Shown one piece after another: positions 36,000-48,329 of a stretch of 64,000 bases of DNA; positions within the stretch are counted from its first letter, which is position 1; every line of letters starts with the position of its first letter. Under the pieces are notes generated by a model, which was not told the origin of the DNA, searched no databases, and was given only the letters and a program-made list of their open reading frames with translations. The stretch comes from Vespa crabro (Eukaryota; Arthropoda; Insecta; Hymenoptera; Vespidae): positions 10,552,499-10,616,498 of the forward strand of contig NC_060956.1 in assembly GCF_910589235.1 (NCBI RefSeq). The letters run 5' to 3'. The position numbers and the translations under genes were made by a program.

Positions 36000-38150
36000 C
36001 AAGCTGTTCACGACCTTTTCTTCAAAGCGAGTGACTTCAGCGATAAGTATGGACAAAATATGAACTACAAATACAAGCGGGGAACGTTGTCTCCATCATG
36101 CATTTATCGTATCAATGTATAAGTTTGTTGATTATTCCTCTCTCGCGTAACATAACAATTGGTTTCGTGTGGATAGAATAAGTAATGTTAGTAGACTATA
36201 ACTCACACATTTCAATCTCTCATATGTATATTTTTCTTTAATGGTAGTATACGTCCCGCAGTAATCCGTGTTAAATACAATGTCAGTGTGCATTTGTTTT
36301 ACGATGAATGCATAGAAAATAATAAATATAATTGACACATATAAGAATTAGTATATAAATCTGCGACAGAAAATAAGAATTTGTTGAATATTTTCTTAAA
36401 AATAATTAGTAAATATTTATATATTATATTATTTCAATACAAATTAAAACATTAATTAATTTGTAAACTACCTATGAAGTAGAACTAGCAGCGCTTTTTT
36501 CTTGCATGATTATCCCTGTAGAACTAGTCCACTCTATACGACTTCGATTATTACTATTATTAACAATAATATGTTATAAATATTTCTACTGATAATAATA
36601 ATATTAATAATAATAATATAATATAATGTAATGTAATATAATATAATAATAATAATAAAAGTATACTTAAATATTATTTATATACATCTAGATATTATTT
36701 TACATTTTACATTAAACAGTAAAGACAATTAGTTTCGACCGTTTATAAGTAAGAAATAGTGTGGAAATAAATGCATTACGGTAGTAAGAAAAAAAAGAAG
36801 CAATAGCAGATGAAAACAAAAGAAACGTTTCGTATTTTTCTTCATATTTCGTTTGTATGAAACATTATTTATCGATGGTTGGTTATGTATCGAAATTATT
36901 AAGGACACGATATGTTGAGAATTCGCGCATAAACCATCACGTAAAATGATACATTTTTCCTTCTTTTGTTGTCATTAATTATCGTCATCATATGTGTCAT
37001 GATTTATACAATATAAGTATATTCTTCTGTTTCTTCTTATTATTACTATATTATTACATTACATATTATTATTATAGTAATAGTAATAATATGAAGTAAA
37101 CTCCTACAAAGGAACTTCTACATAAGAAAATAGCGCTAGGAGAAAAATTTCGTAGATAATGTGGAAACGAATTCATATTTTAATGTTTATTAAAAATAAT
37201 ATATAATATGTATGTTCACTAATTATTAATTTTGAAAAAATAATCAACAAATGTATATACGTTATATGCATTTGTCGTTGAATAAAATCATATTATTGTT
37301 GCGTCCTATCTAATACAGATCACCACGAAATTAACATCAGTCATCAGTAGAGGAAATAAATATAAGAAATTGGATAGTAACACCTTACTAAATTATCAAA
37401 AATAAGGAAAAAAGAATAAATCAATTCATTATTTTCGTTTACATCGATACAATAAAAAAAACATCGGAATCGTTTAACCTCGAAAACTTAAGATTTCCTG
37501 TATTACGAATCTAGATGCTTCCCAATGTATTACACATTAGTTATAAAATCTCTATCTTTTTAGTCTATAAAATCTGAAAAAAACTATAAATTTTTCAAAA
37601 ATTTAACAATATTTTAGAAACTAAGATCCATTAGCATAAACGATTGGACACGTATTTTCTTATTTTTGTCATAAAATTATCTGATCAAAACTCATTAAAA
37701 TGATCGAGTGTGTTACTTTAGTCTCTTCGTACAAACATCGTGAAATGAATTTCTTTATATTTAGGAATATTTAGAAAATCTGAGAATCAGTTATTTACGC
37801 ACACAAAAAAATAGGCAATCGCTATTTCATGGACATAAAACGCACACTATTCAAGCGTGCATATGAAAATCAAAAGTGGAGATATGAGCTTCATTTCTTT
37901 TGCCCAAAATTTCGAGGGGCGCCACATTACTAAACGTTTTCTTCGCGAAAAATGTCGAAAATAGCATTTGCGCCATCTGGGAGAACAGAAGTAAATCTCG
38001 ACCAATTTTGATGAACACGATCTCATTTTAGAAACGGAAGTTTAATCTACGGCACTGTTCCACAGGACTTTTAAAGAAACTTTTTATTTGTGCATAAACT
38101 ATTCTCGAAAAATACCTTTTGTTAACACAATTTTTTTCGAAGAAAATAAA
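36000..38150 (-). repeat. Right arm of the 2.15-kb inverted repeat
   Basis: Reverse complement of 28046-30205. The outer end is sharp (GAAGAAAATAAA at 38139-38150 against TTTATTTTCTTC from 28046). The inner edge is fuzzier. The arm carries the mirror copy of the 68-codon frame (36132-36338). The near-identity of arms this AT-rich implies a recent duplication or ongoing gene conversion. Confidence 0.97.
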
Positions 38151-38167
38151 GCTATTTCAAAAATTCG

Positions 38168-38250
38168 AAGCCAATAGACGGTAGATTAAACGTTTATTTT
38201 AAAAATGAGAACTTGTTCGTCAAAATCGGTCAAGAATTACGTCTGTTTTC
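38168..38250 (+). repeat. Diverged third copy of an arm segment just outside the right arm
   Basis: GGTAGATTAAACG, AAAATGAGAACTTGTTCGTC and AAAATCGGTCAAGAATTACG match, in + orientation and with clear divergence, the left-arm segment at about 28144-28225 (GTAGATTAAACTTCC, AAAATGAGATCGTG, AAAATTGGTCGAGATTTAC). The same segment is inverted inside the right arm at about 37970-38054. So an older, smaller palindrome straddles the outer end of the right arm. Confidence 0.75.
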
Positions 38251-40061
38251 TTTGATTTCGTAAACCATTAAAAAAAGAGATAATGAACAGCCTTAAGAAA
38301 AAAGAAAATCATTTGCGACTGTTAATCAAGAACGATGTAAAATGATTTTATCTCTACCGTTATGTAGAAGTAATCATTTCTATCGAGCTTATTCTTTATA
38401 ACATAATGAAAATGGATCTCAAGGCGTTAATAAGATCTTCCGGACGGTAGGAACTGGATTACACGCGACTTCCCAGGCTTTTCTACGTTTCGAAATGATT
38501 TCGAACGCGCGAGAGAAGAAGTTGTTTTATTTAAACACGATTCATAGTTACGCGTACGTACTTATACTTATTCAGGTACATAGAAACGACCTGAATCGTA
38601 AGGAAGTACAGACGAGTTGGTTAACGGGTAAATCCGATATACGACTTGCATATAACTCCGGTCTAGCGTTATAACCGCTTTCTGCGCGTTCTGTTTCCTA
38701 TTCGTCGAGATGTACGCGTTAGTTTCCCTTGAGTTTTTCACGTAGTCATGTACACATACATATGTATATTTATACACATACATAGATGCGCATAGATACG
38801 CAGATAATTGTAGCTTTACAATTGGATTTTGAACAATCAAAGAAAATATGTATCTGTTTTCTTTACTTCTCGTTTTAGAATTAATATTAAATTGGCAATA
38901 ATTAATATTATTTTTCGAAAACGTTTTCTAAGTCAAATTTTTTCTTTTGCTGCTTAAGAAAAGTCTCGGTACTTCCCGATGGTTAAACTTTTCAAAACTG
39001 AACATATAAAGACGATGATACTTTACGTGAAAAATAGCACGCTCTCAGACAGTGAGAAAACGTTGCATCAAACACAATGTTCGCATTGAAAATGTTTACA
39101 TTTTGCGAAGCACATTTCGGTCCTCCATGATGAAACCTCTAGAGATTTCCAAGGTAGATGATATTGTCGCAGAAAAATATGAGACGCAGTTCCCGGAAAA
39201 TTCTCTTTCAAATAAATAGCTCGAATTTTTATGTAATCGCCGTGAATTAAAACATTACATATTCAATCGATGCAACAGCACATTTACGTAACTTTCGTAT
39301 TAACGAATAAGCGTGTTTGTTATTCCTTTTTTTTTTTTTTTTTTTGTAGAAAAGTAAAGATCGTACTACGACGTCAATGAATTTTGTAAAATGATATTGA
39401 GCGACGTAATGATTCGAGAAAAAATTGTGGTAAAAGGCTGACGAGCGAGATAACGAAAGCTTTCCGCATCGCATCACGTTTCTGCGATCTTAACGATCGT
39501 CCTTAAAGGGATAGAAAGAGGAAGAGGGAAAGAGAACGATCTCCCTTCAACGTCGATCCCTCGAGGAAAGACTCGTTAAAATTCTATCTGGACGATTATC
39601 TTGGCCGATTAGGAGAACCGAACTACGAGGGGATAATTTAATCGACCGCAAAATCGTGCTTCACAACTCGATACTTGCTCGATGAATATTTTGCGGTTAA
39701 AGAAAGGGTATTGAGATCAATGACGAATTCATGAAAAATCACGAATTTTTCCTTCGAATCACACGATAAGATATTATCTGAAAGAATAAAGATTAGTCAC
39801 ATTTGTTCTATCCAAAGTTTCTATAATCATACAATTTGATTGTTAATATTTCACAATAACTCGATATCACTATAATAATAATATTATGCGTATCTATTAT
39901 AATATTCGAGTTCATATAATATACATATCTATTATAATATCAAATGATAATCCATAAATTAATAAAAATATCATACAATATGATTTAAAAAAGTATTTCC
40001 GAAGTGAAAAAATAAGATTTTCATCGTGTCATTAAAATATGAAAACTCGCCCCTATTCATA

Positions 40062-40079
40062 CACACACACACACACACG
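40062..40079. repeat. AC microsatellite
   Basis: A short pure AC run of about nine units. Confidence 0.9.
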
Positions 40080-40242
40080 CACATATTTCGAAAAGATTGA
40101 TTTTTCATCCGGCTACGCATATCTCGCTTACAGTCGACGTATTTCAAACGAAATGCGTGCCAAGAGAGAAACGAGAATTTCGAATCGGCGATACGCCTGT
40201 TTCGACGTGATTCATGAATGATCGAGGATCTATGAGAGAAAC

Positions 40243-40397
40243 AGAAAGAGAGAGAGAAAGAGAGAGAGAAAAAGAGAGAGAGAGAGAGAGAAAGAGAGAG
40301 AAAAAGAGAGAGAGAGAAAGAGAGAGAGAGAAAGAGAGAAAGAAAGAGAGAAAGAAAGAGAAAGAAAGAGAAAGAAAAAGAAAGAGAGAAAGAAAGG
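40243..40397. repeat. 155-nt uninterrupted polypurine tract
   Basis: Only A and G occur over 155 nt, as GA and GAAA units. All three minus-strand frames and at least one plus frame stay open through it, so the long Ser/Leu/Phe- and Glu/Arg-rich frames there are artefacts. Confidence 0.95.
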
Positions 40398-40782
40398 TAT
40401 ACGTGAGGCACGATATCGAGAAAGTGAATTCTCCTCGGACTCTCGGCTCACATTTCCGAGAGTATCCTCCTCTCGATTTCTCCAGCTTACAACTGTTCAC
40501 GGAGATGACGCCATTCCTCTCATTACGGCCATTCACGAGCCTGTAATAATTATACTTACTAGCATTATACTCAACCCCTCTCTTTAAGGAGAATCATCGC
40601 GTTGGAACTCTTGTCAAACATAAGTACATACGTTATTGTCGTCTACCCTTCATCATACGTATTGTTAATAAGAAGTTAGACTGAATTAATATATGTCCAT
40701 AACAACGACGAGTTCGTTCTCTAATCCGTTATTTTTAACGATATCTAATTGACCAAACAATTATCGTTAATCTAACATCCCA

Positions 40783-40843
40783 CTTCTCTCTCTCATTCTC
40801 ACTCTGTCTCTCTCTCTCTCTTTCTCTCTCTCTAACTTGCTCT
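40783..40843. repeat. CT-rich microsatellite
   Basis: CT dinucleotides with AT, GT and TTT interruptions. Confidence 0.85.
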
Positions 40844-41338
40844 CATGTCGCTTACTACTCGAAAGAGAATTTGGTTCAGATCAACATAAACCACACCATA
40901 CTAGCTAGCTTTTTATTTTATCGAATGTTCCTTGACATGGTTAGTTAAAACGGTTTATCAAGACTACGTTACGATTACTGGCACGTTCATGAACTTAGAG
41001 GATATGCAATAAAATAAACAGGTTAACATGATATTACTCGTTTTATCGAGCCTCGTCGTAGATATTTGACCAGTCATGAGAAAAATTAAAAAGGACCGCT
41101 AGATACGAAATTGTCCAAAAAACAAATAATGTTTTCTTAACGTTCGCTAATGATACCATTTAAAAGGGAAGAATTAAACTTTTTACCATGTAAAATATTT
41201 TATGTCATATTTTCTATTTGATTGATGTAACATTTTATGCAAATTAGTATTAAAAATAGTAATCTGATATTTAACATACGTACTATTACATATTTAACGT
41301 TTTACCAAGAATTAATTAATTTGTCATAAGTCCGTTTA

Positions 41339-41613
41339 TAACGTAGTCTATAACACATAGTACAAAACGTATTATGCATTAATAGCAAAAAAGAAACATT
41401 GACAAATATTTAATTCGGATAAATATATTTTTTTTATTAAATAAAGGTAACATGATTTAGGAAATTATTAAAAAAATAACGTAATCTATAACACATAGTA
41501 CAAAATGTATTTTGCATTAATAACAAAAAGAAAACATTGACAAATATTTAATTCGGATAAATATATTTTTTTTATTAAATAAAGGTAACATGATTTAGGA
41601 AATCATTAAAAAG
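41339..41613. repeat. 138-bp tandem duplication
   Basis: Copy 1 starts at 41339 (TAACGTAGTCTATAAC) and copy 2 at 41477 (TAACGTAATCTATAAC). They differ at only a handful of positions across about 137 bp, including the phrase ATTTAATTCGGATAAATAT and a T-rich run. No coding content. Confidence 0.95.
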
Positions 41614-41641
41614 ATATTCAATATATTATGATTATTATAAA

Positions 41642-41649
41642 TGACGTCA
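41642..41649. promoter_or_regulatory. Full CRE palindrome
   Basis: TGACGTCA, 29 bp beyond the tandem duplication. It is the second complete CRE in the window. Confidence 0.25.
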
Positions 41650-42109
41650 TTGTATTAATATTAATAATTTAAGTTTCACAATTGGGGAGCAATAAGGGAT
41701 TTTAACTATTTTCAATATTTCTCTCTATAAATTTCATAAATCTATAATTAACATTTTATACTCTTGATAGTATTTTCTTTTCTGCAGGTTAGAATTATAA
41801 GAAAATAATTGTTTTCCATTTTCTTTTATTATTTAATAGGTTCACATGAATTATTGGTAATGTTATATATGTATAATAGGTCTTAATGACAATACATGTA
41901 TGATAAAAGATAACCTATATATGATAAACTAAATGCATGGAAAACAAACGCGTTAAGAGTAAATTTCAAAATTGTGTTATAATATTATATTATATTCAAC
42001 AGTATGAAAGAACTTGCTGAGGTATAATTTATAAAACAATATAAGATCTATATATTCGACAACTCTTTCCAACATATCTTTCCTATCGATTTCACTTCTG
42101 TGTGAGAGA

Positions 42110-42313
42110 AAACTTTCTTCTAACAGAAGACGTCACGGAACGTCTGCTTTGAAATCATCGTCGTCCCACGAAAAAGACCGTGTACCTTTCTCGTACACGG
42201 GTCTCTCAAGGTCATAGGCCGCTTAACAACCTGGAACCTCGGAGTTTCCTGCATCGTCACGCGTATTATTCTTCTCTCGTCGGTCGTTGCACCGGAGAAC
42301 AGTAATCCTTGAG
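42110..42313 (+). promoter_or_regulatory. Candidate promoter and non-coding 5' exon
   Basis: A GC-rich island ends in TTGAG|GTAAGT, a perfect donor with the exon end at 42313. Within it are TCAAGGTCA (42206-42214), a FTZ-F1/ERR-type nuclear receptor monomer site, and two short hairpins (42128-42145 and 42175-42204, the latter with an 8-bp CCGTGTAC/GTACACGG stem). If transcribed on the + strand, it could be an alternative first exon for the WH1 gene 13 kb downstream. Transcript evidence is absent. Confidence 0.3.
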
Positions 42314-42408
42314 GTAAGTGCTACGACGATGGGACACCACGTGCGTACTTCGACAAACGTTTGATTTATGAATGTGTATGTGCGTATGTCGTATACATGT
42401 ACCTGTAC

Positions 42409-42424
42409 GCGCGCGCGCGCGTTG
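42409..42424. repeat. CG-repeat, Z-DNA-prone
   Basis: GTACGCGCGCGCGCGCG within an alternating TG/CG context. Confidence 0.8.
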
Positions 42425-42551
42425 TGTGTCATATATGTATGTTGTGTATGCACTACCAACTGCGTAACATTCCCAAGATATACTGTAGACGCCGTGTAAT
42501 AACGTAAACACGATACTAACGTGGAATATACAATACAACGTTCGAAGGGCC

Positions 42552-42840
42552 TAAGTTATAAAAAGAAAAAGAGGAAAAAAGAGAGGGAAAAAGAAAGAGA
42601 GAGAGAGAGATAGAAGAAGAAAGAGAGAAAGAGAAAGAGAGAGAACCGATAGCAAGAATCGTGTCGTGTCGATAGATCACATCGTTCGTATTCGTGTTTA
42701 TTGTCTCGTCACGAAATACGACGTGCCTTGAGAAAGGAAAGAAACTGAGAGGAAGGAAGAGGGGAAAGAATAACTTCAGAAGGTATAGAGAAAGAAGAAA
42801 CGGTAGAAAGAGAGAAATAGAGATAGGGTGAGAGAGAGGG

Positions 42841-42872
<32 letters not shown>
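42552..42872. repeat. Purine-rich GA/GAAA tracts
   Basis: Two blocks (about 42552-42645 and 42728-42872) of GA and GAAA units flank 80 bp of ordinary sequence. The long Ser/Leu/Phe-rich minus-strand frames here are artefacts of the tracts. Confidence 0.9.
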
Positions 42873-42875
<3 letters not shown>

Positions 42876-43478
42876 CGTCGGAATGATGTCGAGATCAAAG
42901 GAGTACAAATGTGCCTTTGCCTTTGGGCGACAATGAAGTTACTAATAATACACCGCAATTGTGTGAACTTCCCTTTCGAAATAATATCTATCAAAGATGA
43001 AACCTGACTATTTTTTATTAGAAAGATAATAATCACTGAAAAAAAATTATCAAAGGATCTATTTGATCTACCGAATACTTTTTCGCTAAACGCACAATTA
43101 TATATAGATATGTAATATATATGTAATATGTATATAATTATTTTTTATATTCTTTATTTGTAGTATTCTAAAAAATTATTTTTAACATTAGAGCTATCGA
43201 TCTATTTTTACCATATCCTTTAATTTGATATAATAAAATTAGATTTATATTTATTTAGATTGATATATTTATTATATCCATTAATTTGATATCGTAAAAT
43301 TAGATTAATAATGATATTTTTAGTTTATTTCATCTTATAATAGTAAGTATTATAGAAGAGAACAGCTTTTAATTTATATATTTTTAATAGATATAATTCA
43401 AATAATTACAAAATAAGAAATCTAAAATTCATCATTTTTACTGATTTCGTAATTCTAGTATTACATACTCGTTTATGT

Positions 43479-43479
<1 letters not shown>

Positions 43480-43528
<49 letters not shown>
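43480..43528. repeat. TA microsatellite
   Basis: About 24 TA dinucleotides inside a wider TA-rich region to 43630. Confidence 0.95.
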
Positions 43529-43532
<4 letters not shown>

Positions 43533-44501
43533 AAATATATATTAATAAAATAAATAATATATATGTATATTATATATATTAATTATTATATATTATATAT
43601 TATATTATATATATTATTATATACTATATATACGAAAATTTTTAATTTTTTAATAAAGAATTTGTCGATATACTTAATATATTAGAAAATAAATATATAC
43701 CATAACATGTCGGATTCCTATAAAATAATAATAAAATAGTTAATTTCTATGAAACAAATTATAATGACGATATAGCGGTATATCGATCTATATTACATTG
43801 TATGTTAATACCATTTTAAAACAAAAATTTTTGAATTATCTAAAGTTCTTTCAACTCTATTATTAATACTTAATTTTTATTTCCTATTTAATGTCATGAT
43901 GTTCCTCGCTGAACAACGACTTTTACGTATAAACGAAGAAAATAATTTAAAGTAACAAATGTGTATCTGCTTATTTAAATGGTTACTATCTACTAATCTA
44001 TCAAGATACTCTAAAAAGTTTTTAAGAAACAGTTATAGTAATAAAACATTTATTTATTTTGCGGAAAATATATAATGCCAATCTGTTAGGTCTGTCAGTT
44101 ATGATACTAATTCAAGCTGATTAATCATGCGCAAGAAAACTATTCAACGACGGCGTAACAAGGCATCTTGTTTCCTGTCTGAGAAAACGAAAGACACGTG
44201 GCAAAAGGATGTACAAGAAAATTCATTTAGGATTCTTGTTCATTCGCATACTTCTCATTTACGATTACTATAGTACTGGCATTATGTTACCGACGTATTT
44301 GCCACATTCTAACGAGGGATGGCTTTTCGAGCCATTAATTTACCGAGTATGTTCAACTTGACAGACGATGTTCCCTAATCGCACCAAAATGCATCCTGCT
44401 AGCGCGATAACAATATCTTCAAATGCAGCTGCAAACGTGAATCTATTGTCCTATTTTTATATTAATTATTATTATTCTATGATAATAATTATAATAATTA
44501 T

Positions 44502-44567
44502 TAATAATTTTACAGTTTTTATAATAATTACTAATAATAATTATTATCAAAACTGTAATTATTATTA
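44502..44567. repeat. AT-rich perfect-like hairpin
   Basis: A 29-nt left arm (44502-44530) and a 30-nt right arm (44538-44567) pair almost completely around a 7-nt loop, with TTACAGTTTT against AAAACTGTAA at the core. Confidence 0.8.
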
Positions 44568-47500
44568 AAAAAAAATTTGTTGCAAGATTGAATATTTTTT
44601 GCATTTTGAAGATAAGAATTAAAAATAGTAGTACTTAATAATGATTTGTAGCGATGTTCATATATTATTAGAAAAAACATATTTTTTAAAACAACGAAAT
44701 AAATAATATTTCTTTTACATTCATTCGATAAATCGCGAGTAATATCGATTTCCTAGAACTTGCCGTAATAAATTCAATCTTTTTGTCGACGACCAAGAAT
44801 AAAATTTTTATGCGAAGTTTCGTTTCTAATCAAATGACATAACCATTGTAATATGTTGAAATTAATAGGTACAACGTATAAAATAATCATTGAACGTATA
44901 AATAAGAAATATCCTTGTTTATTGCTAATCTTTCAATTTTCTGTCCTTTTTTATATTATTAATAAAAAAATAAAAGATTAATTTATATTTGTTATAATCA
45001 TTAAAACTATTATATTAACATTTAAAAATTAAAAAAATTACTTTTAAAGAATTATTTATATTTTGTAATATCTGAATCTTAATTAGATACACATACACAT
45101 GGCAAGTAATATATTGCATAAATTGCGGATGCATAAAACATCAATATATTTAATTCTACATATCAGATGTGTTCAAAAGTTCTTGTAAATTTGATTTACA
45201 AAAACCTGGATTTTATAAATTTTATTTAAATATTAAAAAAAAATAAAAATAAAAATCATATATTTTGATATCATTTATAAGGTGTAAAACTGCAAAGTAG
45301 TAACAAAGTATAGGAAATACATATGTTGAAAGATATAAAATTTGCAACCATTTTACAAATAACCGGAGGCAAGATTTTCCATTTCTGAATTGAAAATATA
45401 TGACATGGCGCCTGGTCTGGTTTCGTCTATATATAACTAAAATCGTATTCGAATAGGATATATGTTACCTGTCTACATATACCTATATTTAAAAAAGATA
45501 AAACATACATTTCAATATACATACATACATTCCATGATTTTCACGTATACCGTCAAAGTACAAAAGTAAACTAGGGGATATGACCCAAGATATAACACCT
45601 ACATCACCCTAATTTATTCCGTATTTGATTAAAAATCTTAATTAGGAATACGTATCAATTTGTTGTAACTAATTGTCAAATATTAATGATCATTACGTGA
45701 TAAACTACTTTCAAAATAAGTACTTATATTTATTAATATATAATCACACCAGTAGTATACGAATATTTTATTATAATATGATAGTTCTATATAAATAAAA
45801 TTGACTATATACTTTGTATGTTGTATGCTATTCGTATACATTTATATAATTAGAAATTTCGCTTACCGATGTATAATTCACGATATTACGACACACACAC
45901 AGAGATAAATGCACGTCGTATACAATAAACTAACATTTGTTAAAAAAGTGATTTTTAAACTAAACATGTACTACCTGATGTTCACCCATGCGAATAGTAC
46001 TTAATCACACGAGACGCATAAACGAGAATGCAGTAAACACAGAGTGAAAAAACGAATATTAATCAATTAGTAACTGATAATATTCAGGTAAAAAATAAAG
46101 ATTCACTTATAATTTAACTCTATGGATTAATGACTATTTTTTTTCTTTTTTCGAAACAGTAAAGTTATATATCGTTTTTATGGAACTATTTTTAAATGAT
46201 TTTAACTTCGAAAAAATTCATTTTTGACGTAATAAAAATTAACTTTATAGTAGTATTATATCAAAATATCCTTGGGATGAATCCTTTTTAAAGATGACTA
46301 TTTTAATTAATTAATAATATTATATTTTTCATTTGCAATGGTTGCATGCTCTTTTTACGAAGTTCGATATTGATACCTCAACTTCTACGTTAATCTCATG
46401 ATAAATTGAATAAACTATAAAATAGTTTTAATTACGTGCTAATAATTCCTAATACTACTAGATACGAACAATAAGGGTCTAATCTAAGCTAATATTAATA
46501 AATATGCAAAAGACATATTTTATGAAAAAAAGATACAAAAAATGTACAATCGATTAATAAATTTACAAAAGAATTCACTCACGGTTATACTCAACAATTA
46601 AAACCAGTGAGTTCGTGATCTGGATCTTTTATACCTGATCCTCTACATAATGAATATTAAAGGAACTTGAATTTGTTTTAAATTACTAATAAAGAAGTTT
46701 TATGAAGAATAATCGTTGAACATTTTATTAAAATAAATTAAAATACGATGAAATATTAATTAGTAATTGTATTATAATATATTATTGTATTATAATTATA
46801 TTATTTAGGTATTATACATGACCTACGGAAAAATCAAGCCATCTTTTTGTTTGTAAGAATCGTATTATTATTGAAGTGAAATAGGGGAAGCATTCCACCT
46901 AGCTTCGAGCAACACGATTCTCGATATTTTTCGTTTACATTGCCGTTCGATTTTCTGAAACTTCAATCAAAATAAAACAATCAAATGTTCCTTTACATAT
47001 GCTGATAGATATATTAAGTTTAAAGGAGGAAACCCGTTATGAGCGGACAGTACAACTCACCGAAGTACGGCATAACACAACATAGCATCGGTTACTTTAT
47101 GCTACTATATACCCACGAAGCATGAACCACGAACGTGAATCACGCTGTCGTGCTCACTTTAGTTATTTTCATTTTTGTTAATGGAAAGTGTGTACTATTT
47201 ACATGTCATTTTTAATTTACAACAGCGTAAATCGAATTGTAGTCATAAACATAATAATTTCTGTAAGTTGTCATGTTATTTATTCTATTGTCAAATTATT
47301 CGTTTACTAAAAACTGAACAAAAGAAATACAAGAAATAGCGATAGTGGGTTAGATAGTTGATGTTACAGTGTTGAGTTTCGGGAGATTCTACATTTATAC
47401 AAAAAAAATCTTAGAAATAATTATTCTGATGATTTTAAACATTTATTACAAATGACAAAAATATAATTTGCAAATTTGTTAAAATGACCGGCGATAAGTA

Positions 47501-48329
47501 ATAAAACAAAATTAGCAGTAATGTTGGATTACATAACAACAGGAGAATCAATTAAAAGTTTAAAATATTTTTTCCGTACCTAAGAAAGCACAATAAGTAA
47601 ATTTATCTCGTATACTTCTGATACCATTTATATGTTGTTGTAAGTAAAATTATTTAATTAAGTAAAAAATTAATAATTACTATTATGTTTATTACTATTA
47701 TTATTGTTATTTTTGTTATTATTTAAATAATAAATTATATAACTAAACAAATTACATTATGTATTACATGTTAAGTATTATTATATATATATTGACATTA
47801 AAATTATAAATAAGAAAATACAATTATTTCCTGTAGAATTTATAGATTAGTTATAGATATAATTAAAGATTAATTAATATGTATTAATTACCTTTGAATA
47901 AATTAAGATTAATTCATTCGAAGGTGAATAAATATATTCAGAAGCTTCACTGCATAACATATAAACTTGGTACAGATGAGTTATTATATTGATATTGAAT
48001 AGTTGATGTACACATTCTGTTTACAAACAAAATTATAATTCATTGTTGCATTTGGAAATTCGATGATTCGCAATAACGATCCTAATATTTGCTGAAATGA
48101 TTCTAGCTATTCTTCTTCTCTGCAATTTGTACCGCTCGTGTTGGAATTTATTTAAAGCATGATAAAGAAAGACTAAATTTTTGCTCACCTTCTGCTTTTT
48201 TTCTTTTTTGTGAGAAAAAGTCTTATCATTAATAATATTTCCTACTGTCATTTGTCCTTTTCTTGATTAACTTCAATTTTAGTATTATTTCTTTGCAACG
48301 TATGAGAGCACAAATAATTTTTTCAAGTA

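Larger units (their letters stand above)
38260..48320. other. Non-coding stretch with purine tracts and repeats
   Basis: No coding exon is supported. Contents: a GC-richer block at 39480-39680, a 155-nt pure purine tract (40243-40397), a 138-bp tandem duplication, a candidate 5' exon at 42.1-42.3 kb, long purine-rich tracts (42552-42872), TA repeats (43480-43528) and a strong AT-rich hairpin at 44502-44567. A 28-codon frame at 47039 in a GC-richer patch has no support beyond its start codon. Confidence 0.4.

Noticed and set aside
28046..38150. Calling the inverted arms the terminal repeats of a Polinton-type or fold-back transposon
   Set aside because: No polymerase, integrase or capsid-like frame in the loop, no visible target duplication at the outer ends, and the loop contents are older decayed elements.
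39971..40546. Open frames of 110-146 codons on both strands
   Set aside because: They run through the 155-nt GA/GAAA tract and consist mostly of Ser/Leu/Phe or Glu/Arg/Lys runs, so they are artefacts of the repeat.
41761..41800. TTTTCTTTTCTGCAGGTTAG as a recursive (ratchet) splice site in the long intron
   Set aside because: The acceptor half is good, but GTTAGA is a weak donor; no clean CAG|GTAAGT ratchet site was seen.
42516..43036. Minus-strand frames of 130 and 86 codons
   Set aside because: They are created by GA-rich tracts and have no domain outside the low-complexity part.
47020..47125. AGGAGG followed by ATG and 28 codons, resembling a bacterial ribosome site
   Set aside because: The surrounding DNA is insect-like with spliced genes, and nothing suggests bacterial insertion.
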